A stretch of DNA of 44,675 nucleotides, from the NCBI GenBank assembly GCA_027319585.1, contig DAHVMY010000013.1, positions 1 to 44,675 of the forward strand. Direction: 5' to 3'. A program made the translations under genes and the position numbers. Positions 15,902 through 24,635 of this stretch are shown here, piece after piece. The notes beneath the pieces are model-generated. The model did not search any database. It worked only from the letters and a program-made list of their open reading frames with translations, and was not told the origin of the DNA. Origin of the DNA: AG-12 sp027319585 (GTDB lineage Bacteria; Chloroflexota; Dormibacteria; Aeolococcales; Bog-877). Positions within the stretch are counted from its first letter, which is position 1; every line of letters begins with the position of its first letter.

Positions 15902-18364
15902 TCAGCCCTCCTCGAGGTCGCCGGGGGGCGCCACCCCCGCGATGGAGCCGATGGCGTCGCCATCATCGAGGCGCATCAGGATCACCCCGCGGGTCTGCCG
16001 GCTGGTGATGCGGGCGCCGTCCATGGGAATCCGGATGATCTGGCCCTTGGTGCTGATCAGCATGAGCTCGCCGGTGAGGTCGTCCACCACCCGCGCGCCC
16101 ACGATCTCGCCCACCTTGCTGATGGCGTGCTGGTCCAGGGTGTACACGCCCTGGATCGCCCGGCCCTTGACCGGGTACTCACTGACGGGGGTGAGCTTGC
16201 CGAAGCCGCGCTCGGTCACCACCAGCACATAGCCCCCCTCGGTGACGATGTCCATGCCTGCGACCAGATCCCCAGGGCGGAGCCTGACCGCGGTCACCCC
16301 CTGGGTGTCGCGGCCCATCGGGCGCACCTCCCGTTCATGGAAACGCAGCGCCTTGCCCTGCCGGGTCACCAGCAGGATGTGGTCGCCCCCGGTGGAGACC
16401 TTCACCCAGTCGAGCTCGTCCCCCTCGCTCAGATTCATGGCGATCAGGCCGTTGCGGCGGACTGAGGCATAGGCGGCGGCCGGGGTCTTCTTGATGTGGC
16501 CGCGCAGAGTCGCCATCACCATGTAGGACTCGTCCGAGTAGCCGTCCACGGAGAGCATCGAGGTGACCCGCTCCCCCTGGTCCATCTCCAGCAGGTTGAT
16601 CGCCGCCGTCCCCTTGGCCTGGCGGCTGACGTCGGGGATCTCGTGGGTGCGCAGGCGGAACACCCGCCCCCGGTTGGTGAAGAAGAGCATGTCGGAGTGG
16701 GTGGAGGCCACCCTGAGGAACTCCACGTAGTCCTCCTCGCCGACCCGCTTGGCTCCCACCACGCCCTTGCCGCCCCGGCGCTGGGAACGGTAGTCCGTCG
16801 CGGGGGTGCGCTTGATGTAGCCCCGGTGGGTGAGCGTCACCACCACCTGCTCGCGGGGGATCAGGTCCTCCTCGTTCAGCTCGATGTCGCCGTGGCTGAT
16901 CTCGGTCCGGCGTGCGTCGCCGTACTTCTTGCGGAGCGCCACCAGCTCCTCACGCACCACCGCCATCAGCTTCTCCCGCGACGAGAGGATCTCCTCCAGC
17001 GCCGCGATCCGGAGCATCAACTCGGCGTGCTCCTCCTCGAGGCGGTCCCGCTCCAGCCGGGTCAGCCGGCCCAGCCGCATGTCCACGATCGCCTTGCTCT
17101 GGCGCTCGCTGAGGTTGAACCGCTCCTCCATCTGGCGCTGGGCGGTCGTCTCATCCGGGGCGGCCCGGATCAGCCGGATCACCTCGTCCAGGTTCTGCAG
17201 GCAGATCCGCAACCCCTCGACGATGTGAGCGCGCTCGCGGGCGCGCTCGAGATCGTGGCGGGTGCGCCGCTCCACCACCTCGCGGCGGTACTCCAGATAG
17301 TGCAGCAGCATGGCCCGCAGGGAGAGCACCTGAGGCCGTCCGTCGACCAGCGCCAGCAGGATGCAGGTGAAGCTCGACTGCAGCTGGGTGTGCTTGTAGA
17401 GGTTGTTCAGCACCGTGTAGGGACGGGCATCCCGCTTGAGCTCGATCACCAGCCGGGTGCCCTCCCGCCGCCCGGTCTCGTTGCGGATGTCGGCGATCCC
17501 CTCGAGCTTGCGCTCGTTGACCAGCTCCGCGATCGTCTGCAGCACCCGGCTGGGGTTCACCTGGTAGGGCAGCTCGGTGACGATGATCTGCTCCCGGCCT
17601 GACTTGGACTCCTCAAAGGCGACCCGGGCCCGCTGCACCACCCGGCCGTGGCCGGTGCCGTAGACCTGCGGGATGTCCTTGCCGTAGACGATTCCGCCGG
17701 TGGGGAAGTCCGGGCCGGGGATGAGCTTCATCAGCTCTTCGGTGTCGGCCTCGGGGTTGTCGATGAGCCGCACCAGGCCGTCGCAGACCTCGGTCAGGTT
17801 GTGGGGCGGAATGCTGGTCGCCATCCCCACCGCGATCCCGGCCGCGCCGTTCACCAGCAGGTTGGGCAGCGCCGCCGGCAGCACCGCCGGCTCGGTGGTG
17901 CTGGCGGAGTAGTTGTCGACGAAGTCGACGGTGTCCTTCTCGATGTCGGCCACCATCTCCGCCGCGATCGGGGCCATCCTGGCCTCGGTGTACCGGTAGG
18001 CGGCCGCGGGGTCACCCTCGGGCGAGCCGAAGTTGCCCTGGCCGTCCACCAGCGGGTAGCGCATCACCCAGGGCTGGGCCAGCCGCACCAGGGTGTCGTA
18101 CACCGAGATGTCGCCATGGGGGTGGTAGTTCTTCAGCACCTCGCCCACGATCGCCGCGCACTTCTGGTGCGATGCGCCCGGGGTCATCCCCTGCTCCTGC
18201 ATCGCGTAGAGGATCCGGCGCTGCACCGGCTTCAAGCCGTCCCTGACGTCCGGCAGAGCCCTGGCCACGATCACGCTCATGGCGTAGACCAGATAGGACT
18301 CCCGCATCTCGCTGACCAGCTCGACGCCCCTGGTGGTCCCGCCGCCCTCGATGTTCATCGCCAC
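15902..18364 (-). CDS. gyrA: DNA gyrase subunit A
   Basis: An 820-aa type IIA topoisomerase subunit that cuts and reseals DNA. The winged-helix part carries catalytic Tyr125 in RYTEARM. The quinolone-determining region reads YHPHGDISVYD: Ile86 stands where E. coli has Ser83, while Asp90 matches Asp87. The C-terminal DNA-wrapping beta-pinwheel (about 500-800) includes the GyrA box QRRGGKG that is needed for negative supercoiling, so this is gyrase rather than topoisomerase IV. The start is GTG (18364), 3 nt after plsX ends; ATG two codons later is equally possible. The gene order gyrB-plsX-gyrA is unusual. Confidence 0.97.
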   Translation of the reverse strand: MAMNIEGGGTTRGVELVSEMRESYLVYAMSVIVARALPDVRDGLKPVQRRILYAMQEQGMTPGASHQKCAAIVGEVLKNYHPHGDISVYDTLVRLAQPWVMRYPLVDGQGNFGSPEGDPAAAYRYTEARMAPIAAEMVADIEKDTVDFVDNYSASTTEPAVLPAALPNLLVNGAAGIAVGMATSIPPHNLTEVCDGLVRLIDNPEADTEELMKLIPGPDFPTGGIVYGKDIPQVYGTGHGRVVQRARVAFEESKSGREQIIVTELPYQVNPSRVLQTIAELVNERKLEGIADIRNETGRREGTRLVIELKRDARPYTVLNNLYKHTQLQSSFTCILLALVDGRPQVLSLRAMLLHYLEYRREVVERRTRHDLERARERAHIVEGLRICLQNLDEVIRLIRAAPDETTAQRQMEERFNLSERQSKAIVDMRLGRLTRLERDRLEEEHAELMLRIAALEEILSSREKLMAVVREELVALRKKYGDARRTEISHGDIELNEEDLIPREQVVVTLTHRGYIKRTPATDYRSQRRGGKGVVGAKRVGEEDYVEFLRVASTHSDMLFFTNRGRVFRLRTHEIPDVSRQAKGTAAINLLEMDQGERVTSMLSVDGYSDESYMVMATLRGHIKKTPAAAYASVRRNGLIAMNLSEGDELDWVKVSTGGDHILLVTRQGKALRFHEREVRPMGRDTQGVTAVRLRPGDLVAGMDIVTEGGYVLVVTERGFGKLTPVSEYPVKGRAIQGVYTLDQHAISKVGEIVGARVVDDLTGELMLISTKGQIIRIPMDGARITSRQTRGVILMRLDDGDAIGSIAGVAPPGDLEEG

Positions 18365-18367
18365 CGC

Positions 18368-19369
18368 TCAGCCCTCCAGCGACCCGGCGCCGGCCGGCGT
18401 CAGCAAGTCTGTGCCCATCTGCGGCTGCGCCCGCACCGCCCGGGCCGCGACCCGCAGGGCGCTGGCCACCGCCGCCGCATCGGATCGCCCGTGGCCGATG
18501 AAGACCAGGCCGCGCACCCCGAGCAGGGGCGCCCCTCCGACCTGCCGCCAGTCCAGCCGCTCGCGCATCCGCCGGAGCCCGGGCAGGAGCAGCGCGGCCC
18601 CCAGCCGCGAGCGGAGGTCCGCCCCCGCCTCTCGGCGCAGGCTGGCCATGATCGCCTCCGCCACCCCCTCGGCGGTCTTGAGGGCGATGTTGCCCACGAA
18701 GCCGTCGCACACCACCACGTCGACCCGGCCCGAGAGCAGGTCCGTGCCCTCCACCGGCCCCACGTAGTTCAGCTCCATCTTGGAGATGAGAGCGTGGGCC
18801 GCCTGCACCAGGCCGTTGCCCTTGGAGCTCTCCTCGCCGTTGCTGAGGAGCCCGACTCGGGGCCGGTCGATCCCCAGCACCGCGCGCACGTAGGCGCTGC
18901 CGAGAGCGGAGAACTGGGCCAGCCACTCAGGGCGGCACTCCACCTGGGCTCCCGCGTCCACCAGCATCGTGGTTCCGAAGGGGGTGGGCAGGGGAGTCGC
19001 GATCGCCGGGCGAGCCACCCCGGGCTGGCGCCGCAGTCGCAGCAGCGCCGCCGCCATGGTGGCCCCGCTGTTGCCGGCGGAGAAGCAGGCGTCGGCGCGA
19101 CCGTCGGCCACGAGGTCGATCGCCACATTGATCGAGCTGTGTGGCTGTGACCTCACCGCCTGGGCGGGATGGGCGTCCATCGCGATCGTGGAGTCGGCGT
19201 CCTCAAGCGACATCCGGCCGGCCGGGCTGGACGCCGGCAGCGCCTCCTGCAGCCGGGCCCGCTCCCCCACCAGCACCAGACGCAGCTGGGCGTCCTGGCG
19301 CAGCGCCTCCAGGCTGCCCGCCACCAGCGCCTCCGGCGCCCGGTCGCCGCCCATGGCGTCGACCGCCAC
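18368..19369 (-). CDS. plsX: phosphate acyltransferase PlsX
   Basis: A 333-aa enzyme that makes acyl-phosphate from acyl-ACP and phosphate, the first committed step of the PlsX/PlsY phospholipid route, acting at the membrane face. Family signatures: AVDAMGGDRAPEA at the N-terminus, ADACFSAGNSGATMAAALL, and VVCDGFVGNIALKTAEGVAEAIM. GTG at 19369 is chosen because GAGGGAG lies just upstream and the protein then starts at the family's usual place; a TTG at 19390 overlapping the gyrB stop is less likely. It sits between gyrB and gyrA with gaps of 17 and 3 nt, so the three must be co-transcribed. plsX normally sits near fabH, acpP or rpmF, which are not here. Confidence 0.93.
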   Translation of the reverse strand: MAVDAMGGDRAPEALVAGSLEALRQDAQLRLVLVGERARLQEALPASSPAGRMSLEDADSTIAMDAHPAQAVRSQPHSSINVAIDLVADGRADACFSAGNSGATMAAALLRLRRQPGVARPAIATPLPTPFGTTMLVDAGAQVECRPEWLAQFSALGSAYVRAVLGIDRPRVGLLSNGEESSKGNGLVQAAHALISKMELNYVGPVEGTDLLSGRVDVVVCDGFVGNIALKTAEGVAEAIMASLRREAGADLRSRLGAALLLPGLRRMRERLDWRQVGGAPLLGVRGLVFIGHGRSDAAAVASALRVAARAVRAQPQMGTDLLTPAGAGSLEG

Positions 19370-19386
19370 CGCCGGCTCCCTCGCGC

Positions 19387-21465
19387 TCAAACGTCGAGCG
19401 TCCTGACCGTCTTGGCGTAGGCCTGGATGAAACGCTTGCGCGGTTCCACGGCCACCCCCATAAGGCGGTCGAAGATGTCGTCGGCCCTGATCGCATCCTC
19501 GACCTCCACCTTCAGCAGCACCCGGTGCTCGGGGTCCAGGGTCGTGTCCCAGAGCTGCTCCGCGGTCATCTCCCCCAGCCCCTTGTAGCGCTGCACCTTG
19601 ACCTTGGAGCCCATCTCCTTGACCGCGTCCCGGAACTCCTCCTCGCTGTAGCACCAGCGCACCTTCTTGCCCTGGGTGAGCCGGAAGAGCGGGGGCTGGG
19701 CGATGAAGAGGTGCCCCTCGTTGATGACCGCCTGCAGGTGGCGCCAGAAGAAGGTGAGCAGCAGGGTCCTGATGTGGGAACCATCCTCGTCCGCATCCGC
19801 CATCAGCACCACCCGGTTGTAGCGCAGCCGGGAGATGTCGAACCGCTCCCCGACCCCGGTGCCCAGCGCCGTGATCAGGTTGCGGATCTCCTCGTGCTGG
19901 AGGATCTTGTCCTCGCGGGCCTTCTCGACGTTGAGGATCTTGCCGCGCAGCGGGAGGATCGCCTGGTAGCGCCGGTCCCGCCCACCCTTGGCGGTGCCGC
20001 CGGCCGAGTCCCCCTCCACGATGAAGATCTCGCAGAGGTCCGGGTCGCGCTCCGAGCAGTCGGCCAGCTTTCCCGGCAGGGTCGCCGACTCCAGCAGCGA
20101 CTTGCGCTGGACCAGCTCCCGGGCCCGGACCGCCGCCGCCCGCGCCCGGGCCGCGGTGAGCGACTTCTCCACGATGCGCTTGGCGTCGGCCGGATTCTCC
20201 TCCAGGTACTGGTTGAGTGCCTCCGATACCACCGTGGACACCTGCCCCGCGATCTCCGAGTTGCCCAGCTTGGTCTTGGTCTGGCCCTCGAACTGGGGCT
20301 CCTGAAGCTTGACCGAGAGCACCGCGGTCAACCCCTCGCGAACGTCGTCGCCGCTCAGGTTCTGGTCGCCCTCCTTGAGGATCCCCGCCTTGCGGGCGTA
20401 GCGGTTCAGGGTGGCGGTCAGGGCCGCCCGCAGACCGGTGAGATGGCTGCCGCCCTCAATCGTGTTGATGTTGTTGGCGTAGGCCAGCACGTGCTCGGTG
20501 AAGGTGCCGTTGTACTGGATCGCCGCCTCCACGGTGCTGCCCTCGATCTCCCGCTCCACGTACATCGGCCGTCCCTGGACCGTCCCCTTGCCGCGGTTGA
20601 GGTGGCGCACGAAGGCCTCGATGCCGCCCTCGAAGTAGAAGTTCGTCTCCGCCCACGGCTGCTGCCTCTCATCAATCAGGCGGAAGTGCACCCGCTTGTT
20701 GAGGAAGGCGAGCTCGCGCAGCCGGTTCACCACGGTCTCGGCGCGGAACACCCTGGTGTTCCTGAAGATCTCGGGGTCGGGCCAGAACTTCACGGTGGTC
20801 CCCCGCCTTGAGGATCTGCCCTCGGGCTCCGACCGGAGATCCCCCAGGGGCACCCCGCGGGCGTACTCCTGGCGGTGGATCCGATGGTCCCGATACACCG
20901 CCACCTCGACCCGCTCCGAGAGCGCGTTCACGACCGACAGGCCGACCCCATGCAGCCCGCCGGACACCTTGTACCCGCCTCCGCCGAACTTGCCTCCGGC
21001 GTGGAGCTTGGTCATAACCACCTCCAGAGCGGGCCGGCCGCTCTGGTGCAGGTCCACGGGGATCCCCCGCCCGTTGTCGCTCACGGTGCAGGAGCCGTCG
21101 GCACTCAGCCGCACCTCGATCTCATTGCACTCGCCGGCCAGGGCCTCGTCCACGGAGTTGTCGATGATCTCGTAGACGAGGTGGTGCAGCCCGTTGACGT
21201 CGGTGTCCCCGATGTACATCCCGGGCCGCCGCCGCACCGGCTCCAACCCCTCCAGGACCTGGATCTGCTCAGCGGCGTACCCGTTGCCGCCCGATTTGCG
21301 GCCGGAGCCGTGCCCGGAACCCGACTTCGCGCGGCCATTGTCGGTGGCACCGGCCGGCTCGGCCGGGCGCTCGTCGCCGGCGGGGGGCTGGGCAGCGGAA
21401 GAAGAGGGCCGGTCGGTTCCGGCAGGCTCGATCGGAAGCCACAGTTCGCTATCGGGATCTACCAC
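19387..21465 (-). CDS. gyrB: DNA gyrase subunit B
   Basis: A 692-aa ATPase subunit of gyrase. The GHKL domain starts at VLEGLEPVRRRPGMYIG and has EIIDNSVDEA (catalytic Glu, Asn), DNGRGIPVD and the ATP lid GGLHGVGLSVVNALS. The TOPRIM domain has VEGDSAGG and the metal-binding MADADEDGSHIRTLLL; the tail has RYKGLGEM. About 60 Ser/Gly/Pro-rich residues precede the GHKL domain, a longer leader than E. coli GyrB. GTG 21465 has GGGAG 5 nt upstream and is preferred; ATG 21477 and GTG 21567 are in frame. A -10-like TAGAAT (21576-21571) and an inverted repeat (21506-21552) lie upstream, giving a structured 5' leader if the later start is right. Confidence 0.95.
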   Translation of the reverse strand: MVDPDSELWLPIEPAGTDRPSSSAAQPPAGDERPAEPAGATDNGRAKSGSGHGSGRKSGGNGYAAEQIQVLEGLEPVRRRPGMYIGDTDVNGLHHLVYEIIDNSVDEALAGECNEIEVRLSADGSCTVSDNGRGIPVDLHQSGRPALEVVMTKLHAGGKFGGGGYKVSGGLHGVGLSVVNALSERVEVAVYRDHRIHRQEYARGVPLGDLRSEPEGRSSRRGTTVKFWPDPEIFRNTRVFRAETVVNRLRELAFLNKRVHFRLIDERQQPWAETNFYFEGGIEAFVRHLNRGKGTVQGRPMYVEREIEGSTVEAAIQYNGTFTEHVLAYANNINTIEGGSHLTGLRAALTATLNRYARKAGILKEGDQNLSGDDVREGLTAVLSVKLQEPQFEGQTKTKLGNSEIAGQVSTVVSEALNQYLEENPADAKRIVEKSLTAARARAAAVRARELVQRKSLLESATLPGKLADCSERDPDLCEIFIVEGDSAGGTAKGGRDRRYQAILPLRGKILNVEKAREDKILQHEEIRNLITALGTGVGERFDISRLRYNRVVLMADADEDGSHIRTLLLTFFWRHLQAVINEGHLFIAQPPLFRLTQGKKVRWCYSEEEFRDAVKEMGSKVKVQRYKGLGEMTAEQLWDTTLDPEHRVLLKVEVEDAIRADDIFDRLMGVAVEPRKRFIQAYAKTVRTLDV

Positions 21466-21505
21466 TTTCGCTCCCATTGGGGAAGGCACTGGGCAGTTCG
21501 ACGCC

Positions 21506-21552
21506 GGTGTGACCCACCCCCCGCGCTCGACCCCCAACGGGGTAGTCACACC
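21506..21552. repeat. inverted repeat in the gyrB leader
   Basis: GGTGTGAC (21506-21513) and GTCACACC (21545-21552) are perfect 8-bp inverted arms. Between them CCCC-N3-GGGG can form an inner stem. The structure lies between the -10-like box and the preferred gyrB start, so it would fold in the mRNA leader or serve as a binding site. Confidence 0.45.
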
Positions 21553-21570
21553 TTGCGGAAGCCACACCCA

Positions 21571-21576
21571 ATTCTA
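21571..21576 (-). promoter_or_regulatory. -10-like box, gyrB
   Basis: TAGAAT on the minus strand (one mismatch to TATAAT). It predicts a transcript start near 21564 and a leader of roughly 100 nt to GTG 21465. No clear -35. Confidence 0.4.
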
Positions 21577-22025
21577 ACAGTTTGGGGGCGCCCGGACTGG
21601 GTCCGATCGCAACTCGCCGCGAACTCGCGCGACGCGGGCTGGACGGGGCCCGCCGCCGGATGTCGCCGATCCCACAGCAGCTGGGGCTGGCGACGCTCTG
21701 GGCCCGTCCCGGCGGGCCCCCGCACTTCCAGCGAGGCGAGCCGCGGCGTCGCCGACGCAACGGCCGCCCACCAGTTCGCACGAACTCGCGGCAGCGCTCC
21801 CGGGCCGAAGTTGTGACCCCGGCGCGGGCTCCCTTCACCGTACCGTCGCCACACCCGGGCTCGCACTGCGCTATGGTGTACGCAGCGAGCGGCCCGCCGG
21901 TTGCGGCCGGGGCAGCTCACGGCAGGCTCCGAGCGCCGGTCTGGAGTGCGCTCGGGGGACCTTCACCCACAAGGCCCGCATGGGCTGATCTTGAATAGGC
22001 GGATTCCTTCGGAGGAAGTGGCGCT
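21577..22025. other. intergenic region between gyrB and the helicase
   Basis: About 450 bp between divergent genes with no recognisable coding sequence. It holds the gyrB -10 (edge), several GC-rich self-complementary tracts (for example GGGCCCG...CGGGCCC near 21700) and, at the right end, the helicase ribosome site folded in a small hairpin. No DnaA boxes were seen. Confidence 0.5.
22004..22017 (+). promoter_or_regulatory. hairpin masking the helicase ribosome-binding site
   Basis: TTCCT (22004-22008) and AGGAA (22013-22017) pair around TCGG. The right arm is part of the Shine-Dalgarno sequence GGAGGAAG (22011-22018), so the stem would hide it. Confidence 0.4.
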
Positions 22026-24635
22026 CTGACGCCCCCCAACCTGACCCTCGAACGGCTACACCTGGTGGTGCCCGAGGGCTCGGACGCGATGTCGTTCCTG
22101 GAGGCCCTGAACGGGCGTGAGAACGGCGACGCCCGCAGCCACTTCGCGGAGCAGATCGGGTCCCTGGACGACTTCGCGGTCATCGCAGGAGCCGGTGAGA
22201 CCCCGGCGGTGACCCTGCTGCTCCCCGGGCTGGACGTGGCCTGCGCTCCCACCAAGAAGGCGCGCGCCGCCCCCGAGCAGGTGGCCCTGCGGGTGGAGTC
22301 GGTGCATCCGGCGCCCCCCGATCGGGATGGCCAGCTCCGGGGAGCGATCCGGGTGCGCTGTCCGCATCCCCTGGTCTCCTCGAAGGAGGGCGCCGCCACC
22401 GACACTTACCACCTCCTGAATCTCGCCAAGCTGGCCCGGGGCTCCAAGCCGCCGGACCGGATCCTGCTCCAGACCCTGGCCCTGGTGGATGGCTTGGAGC
22501 AGGCCGAGCGGGGGCGTGCCGCCACCCAGCGCACCCCGTTCCAGGGGGTGGTCGAGCTCTGGCGCTGCCGGAGCTGCCACGGGCTATGGCGGCCGGACCG
22601 CGATGAGAGCTGCCCCTCCTGCGGGCGGGCCTTCACCGACGAGGACCGCCACCGCCAGGAGGCGGGACGGCTGGAGTTCTCGATCCCCAAGGACCACCCC
22701 ATCACTCTCAGCGTGGATGCCGCCGTGATGATCGAGCCCGAGGACGAACCCCACTACCTGGGGCGGGTGACCCGCATCGACCATCGCCGCCGGATCGTGG
22801 AGGTCGCCTGCAAGGGCTACGAGACCGCCGGCGAGGAGGGATGGATCACCCCCTCGTTCAACAAGCAGCTCTACGCCGCCAAGCGCAACACCCTGGCCTC
22901 GATCGCGGGCGGGGAGGCCCGCAGCCTGCTGCTGGCTCAGCTGCTCATCGAGCCGACCGCGGTGTTCGCGCCCGCCGCCGCCCCTAGGGACGACTGGGTC
23001 ACCCCGCAGATGATCAGCAACCCGGCCCAGGATCGCGCGATCGGGATCATGGTGGCCCTCAATCCGGGCCAGGCGGTACTTATCCAGGGCCCGCCGGGGA
23101 CCGGCAAGACCACGGTGATCGTGGAGGCGATCAAGCACCGCATCCAGGAGCGTCCGCAGGAGCGGATATTGGTGTGCTCCCACAGCAACCTCGCCGTCGA
23201 CAACGCCCTGGAGCGGCTGGCCGGGACCCCGGGGTTGCGCGCCGTCCGAGTGGCCAAGGCGGAGCGCGTCCATCCGGCCGTCGACAGCTTCCGGGTGGAG
23301 GACGAGGATGACGACCGGCTGCTCAACGCCAACGTGTTCTTCGCGACCTGCGCCACCGCCGCCACCTCCTCGATCACCACCGACGAGACCTTCGACCTGG
23401 TGATCCTGGACGAGGCCAACAAGGCCAGGATCGACGAGGCGCTGCCCTGCCTGCGGCTGGGAGCGGCGGTGGTCCTGGTGGGCGACCACAAGCAGCTGCC
23501 CCCGGTGGAGGACGACGCGATCTATCAGATCGTCGACGATCACCCCGAGCTGGAGGAGATCGTCGACACCAGTCTCTTCGAGCGCTGCTGGGAGGGAGGG
23601 GTGCCGGAGTCAGCCCGCTGCCTGCTGGTGGAACAGCATCGGATGCACCCGGAGATCTCCCAGTACATCAGCGCCGCCTCCTATGACAACCAGCTCGAGA
23701 ACGCGCCCGAGGTGCTGCAGTACCAGTACGTCACCCGGCGACCGTTCCCGGTCGCCCTGCACATGGTCGACACCGCCGGGATGCGCGGGGTCCGAGAGCG
23801 GAGGGGGGCGGGCGGCGCCCTGCGCAACGACGCCGAGGTCAAGGTGTGCGCCCAGGTGGTCAGGCTCCTGGACGAGCGGGTGGACCCGGCGCTCTCCCTG
23901 GCGGTCATCGCCATGTACGCGGACCAGGTGGACCACCTGCGACGCTCCCTCAGCCGGCGCCACTTCCGGCGTCCGGTGCGCATCGACACCGTGGACTCGT
24001 TCGAGGGCCGCGAGGAAGACATGGTGGTGATCTCTCTGGTGCGCAGCAACGAGCGCGGCCGGATCGGGTTCCTGAGGGTCCCCAACCGCCTCAACGTGGC
24101 CATCTCCCGCGCCCGAAGGCTGGTGGTGTGCGTCGGCGACGCCACCACCCTCAGGGCTGGCGAGGAGTCGATGTACGGGCGGCTGGTGGAGTCGGCCAAG
24201 GCCTGCGGCGGCTACCTGAAGGCGACCGACCTCCTGGGCGGTCGGCGCAGCCGGGCCCAGCCCCGCCGGGGCGACCAGGAGCAGGGGGGCGACCCCGCCT
24301 CGCGGCGGCACCGGCGGCGGCGCCGGCGGCCGCCCGTGCCGGGCACGAATTTGGGGGTCGCCACCGCGGGACCAACGGCCGAGGTTACGGCCCAGGGTGC
24401 CAGCCCCGAGGGCGGCGCGCAGCCGCGGCGGCGCCGTCGGCGTCGTCGGCGTCCCGCCGGCCTGGCCCCTCAGGCCGTGGGCGCGGGGACCTCGGGGCCC
24501 ACGCCAGAGGGGCAGGGCGCCCCGAGCCGGCGGCGGAATCGCCATCGTCGGCGGGGCCAGCGGCCTCCAGGAGAGCAAACGGGTTCGGGCTCGCCGGCGA
24601 GCTCCGGCGGCGGGGATGTGGGAGGTGAGGCATGA
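22026..24635 (+). CDS. UPF1-like SF1 helicase with zinc ribbon and Arg-rich tail
   Basis: An 869-aa superfamily 1B-type helicase. Numbering from GTG 22065: a zinc ribbon (Cys168, 171, 183, 186), Walker A GPPGTGKTT (342-350), motif II DEAN (449-452), motif III GDHKQLPP (473-480), EQHRMHPE (523-530), DSFEGREED (644-652) and motif VI NVAISRARR (677-685). This is the UPF1/DNA2/SMUBP2 set. The tail (728-856) is disordered with three arginine clusters, suggesting RNA or DNA binding. GGAGG at 22011-22015 and an open frame favour a CTG start at 22026 (leader LTPPNLTLERLHL); GTG 22065 is the first ordinary start. The next gene overlaps by ATGA. A role in RNA or R-loop processing is inferred. Confidence 0.9.
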   Translation: MTPPNLTLERLHLVVPEGSDAMSFLEALNGRENGDARSHFAEQIGSLDDFAVIAGAGETPAVTLLLPGLDVACAPTKKARAAPEQVALRVESVHPAPPDRDGQLRGAIRVRCPHPLVSSKEGAATDTYHLLNLAKLARGSKPPDRILLQTLALVDGLEQAERGRAATQRTPFQGVVELWRCRSCHGLWRPDRDESCPSCGRAFTDEDRHRQEAGRLEFSIPKDHPITLSVDAAVMIEPEDEPHYLGRVTRIDHRRRIVEVACKGYETAGEEGWITPSFNKQLYAAKRNTLASIAGGEARSLLLAQLLIEPTAVFAPAAAPRDDWVTPQMISNPAQDRAIGIMVALNPGQAVLIQGPPGTGKTTVIVEAIKHRIQERPQERILVCSHSNLAVDNALERLAGTPGLRAVRVAKAERVHPAVDSFRVEDEDDDRLLNANVFFATCATAATSSITTDETFDLVILDEANKARIDEALPCLRLGAAVVLVGDHKQLPPVEDDAIYQIVDDHPELEEIVDTSLFERCWEGGVPESARCLLVEQHRMHPEISQYISAASYDNQLENAPEVLQYQYVTRRPFPVALHMVDTAGMRGVRERRGAGGALRNDAEVKVCAQVVRLLDERVDPALSLAVIAMYADQVDHLRRSLSRRHFRRPVRIDTVDSFEGREEDMVVISLVRSNERGRIGFLRVPNRLNVAISRARRLVVCVGDATTLRAGEESMYGRLVESAKACGGYLKATDLLGGRRSRAQPRRGDQEQGGDPASRRHRRRRRRPPVPGTNLGVATAGPTAEVTAQGASPEGGAQPRRRRRRRRRPAGLAPQAVGAGTSGPTPEGQGAPSRRRNRHRRRGQRPPGEQTGSGSPASSGGGDVGGEA

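Noticed and set aside
15335..20811. Very long plus-strand open frames opposite dedA, gyrA, plsX and gyrB (up to 556 codons)
   Set aside because: They are complements of strongly recognisable genes, are rich in His/Gln/Gly/Leu with no motif, and reflect the lack of stop codons in high-GC antisense frames.
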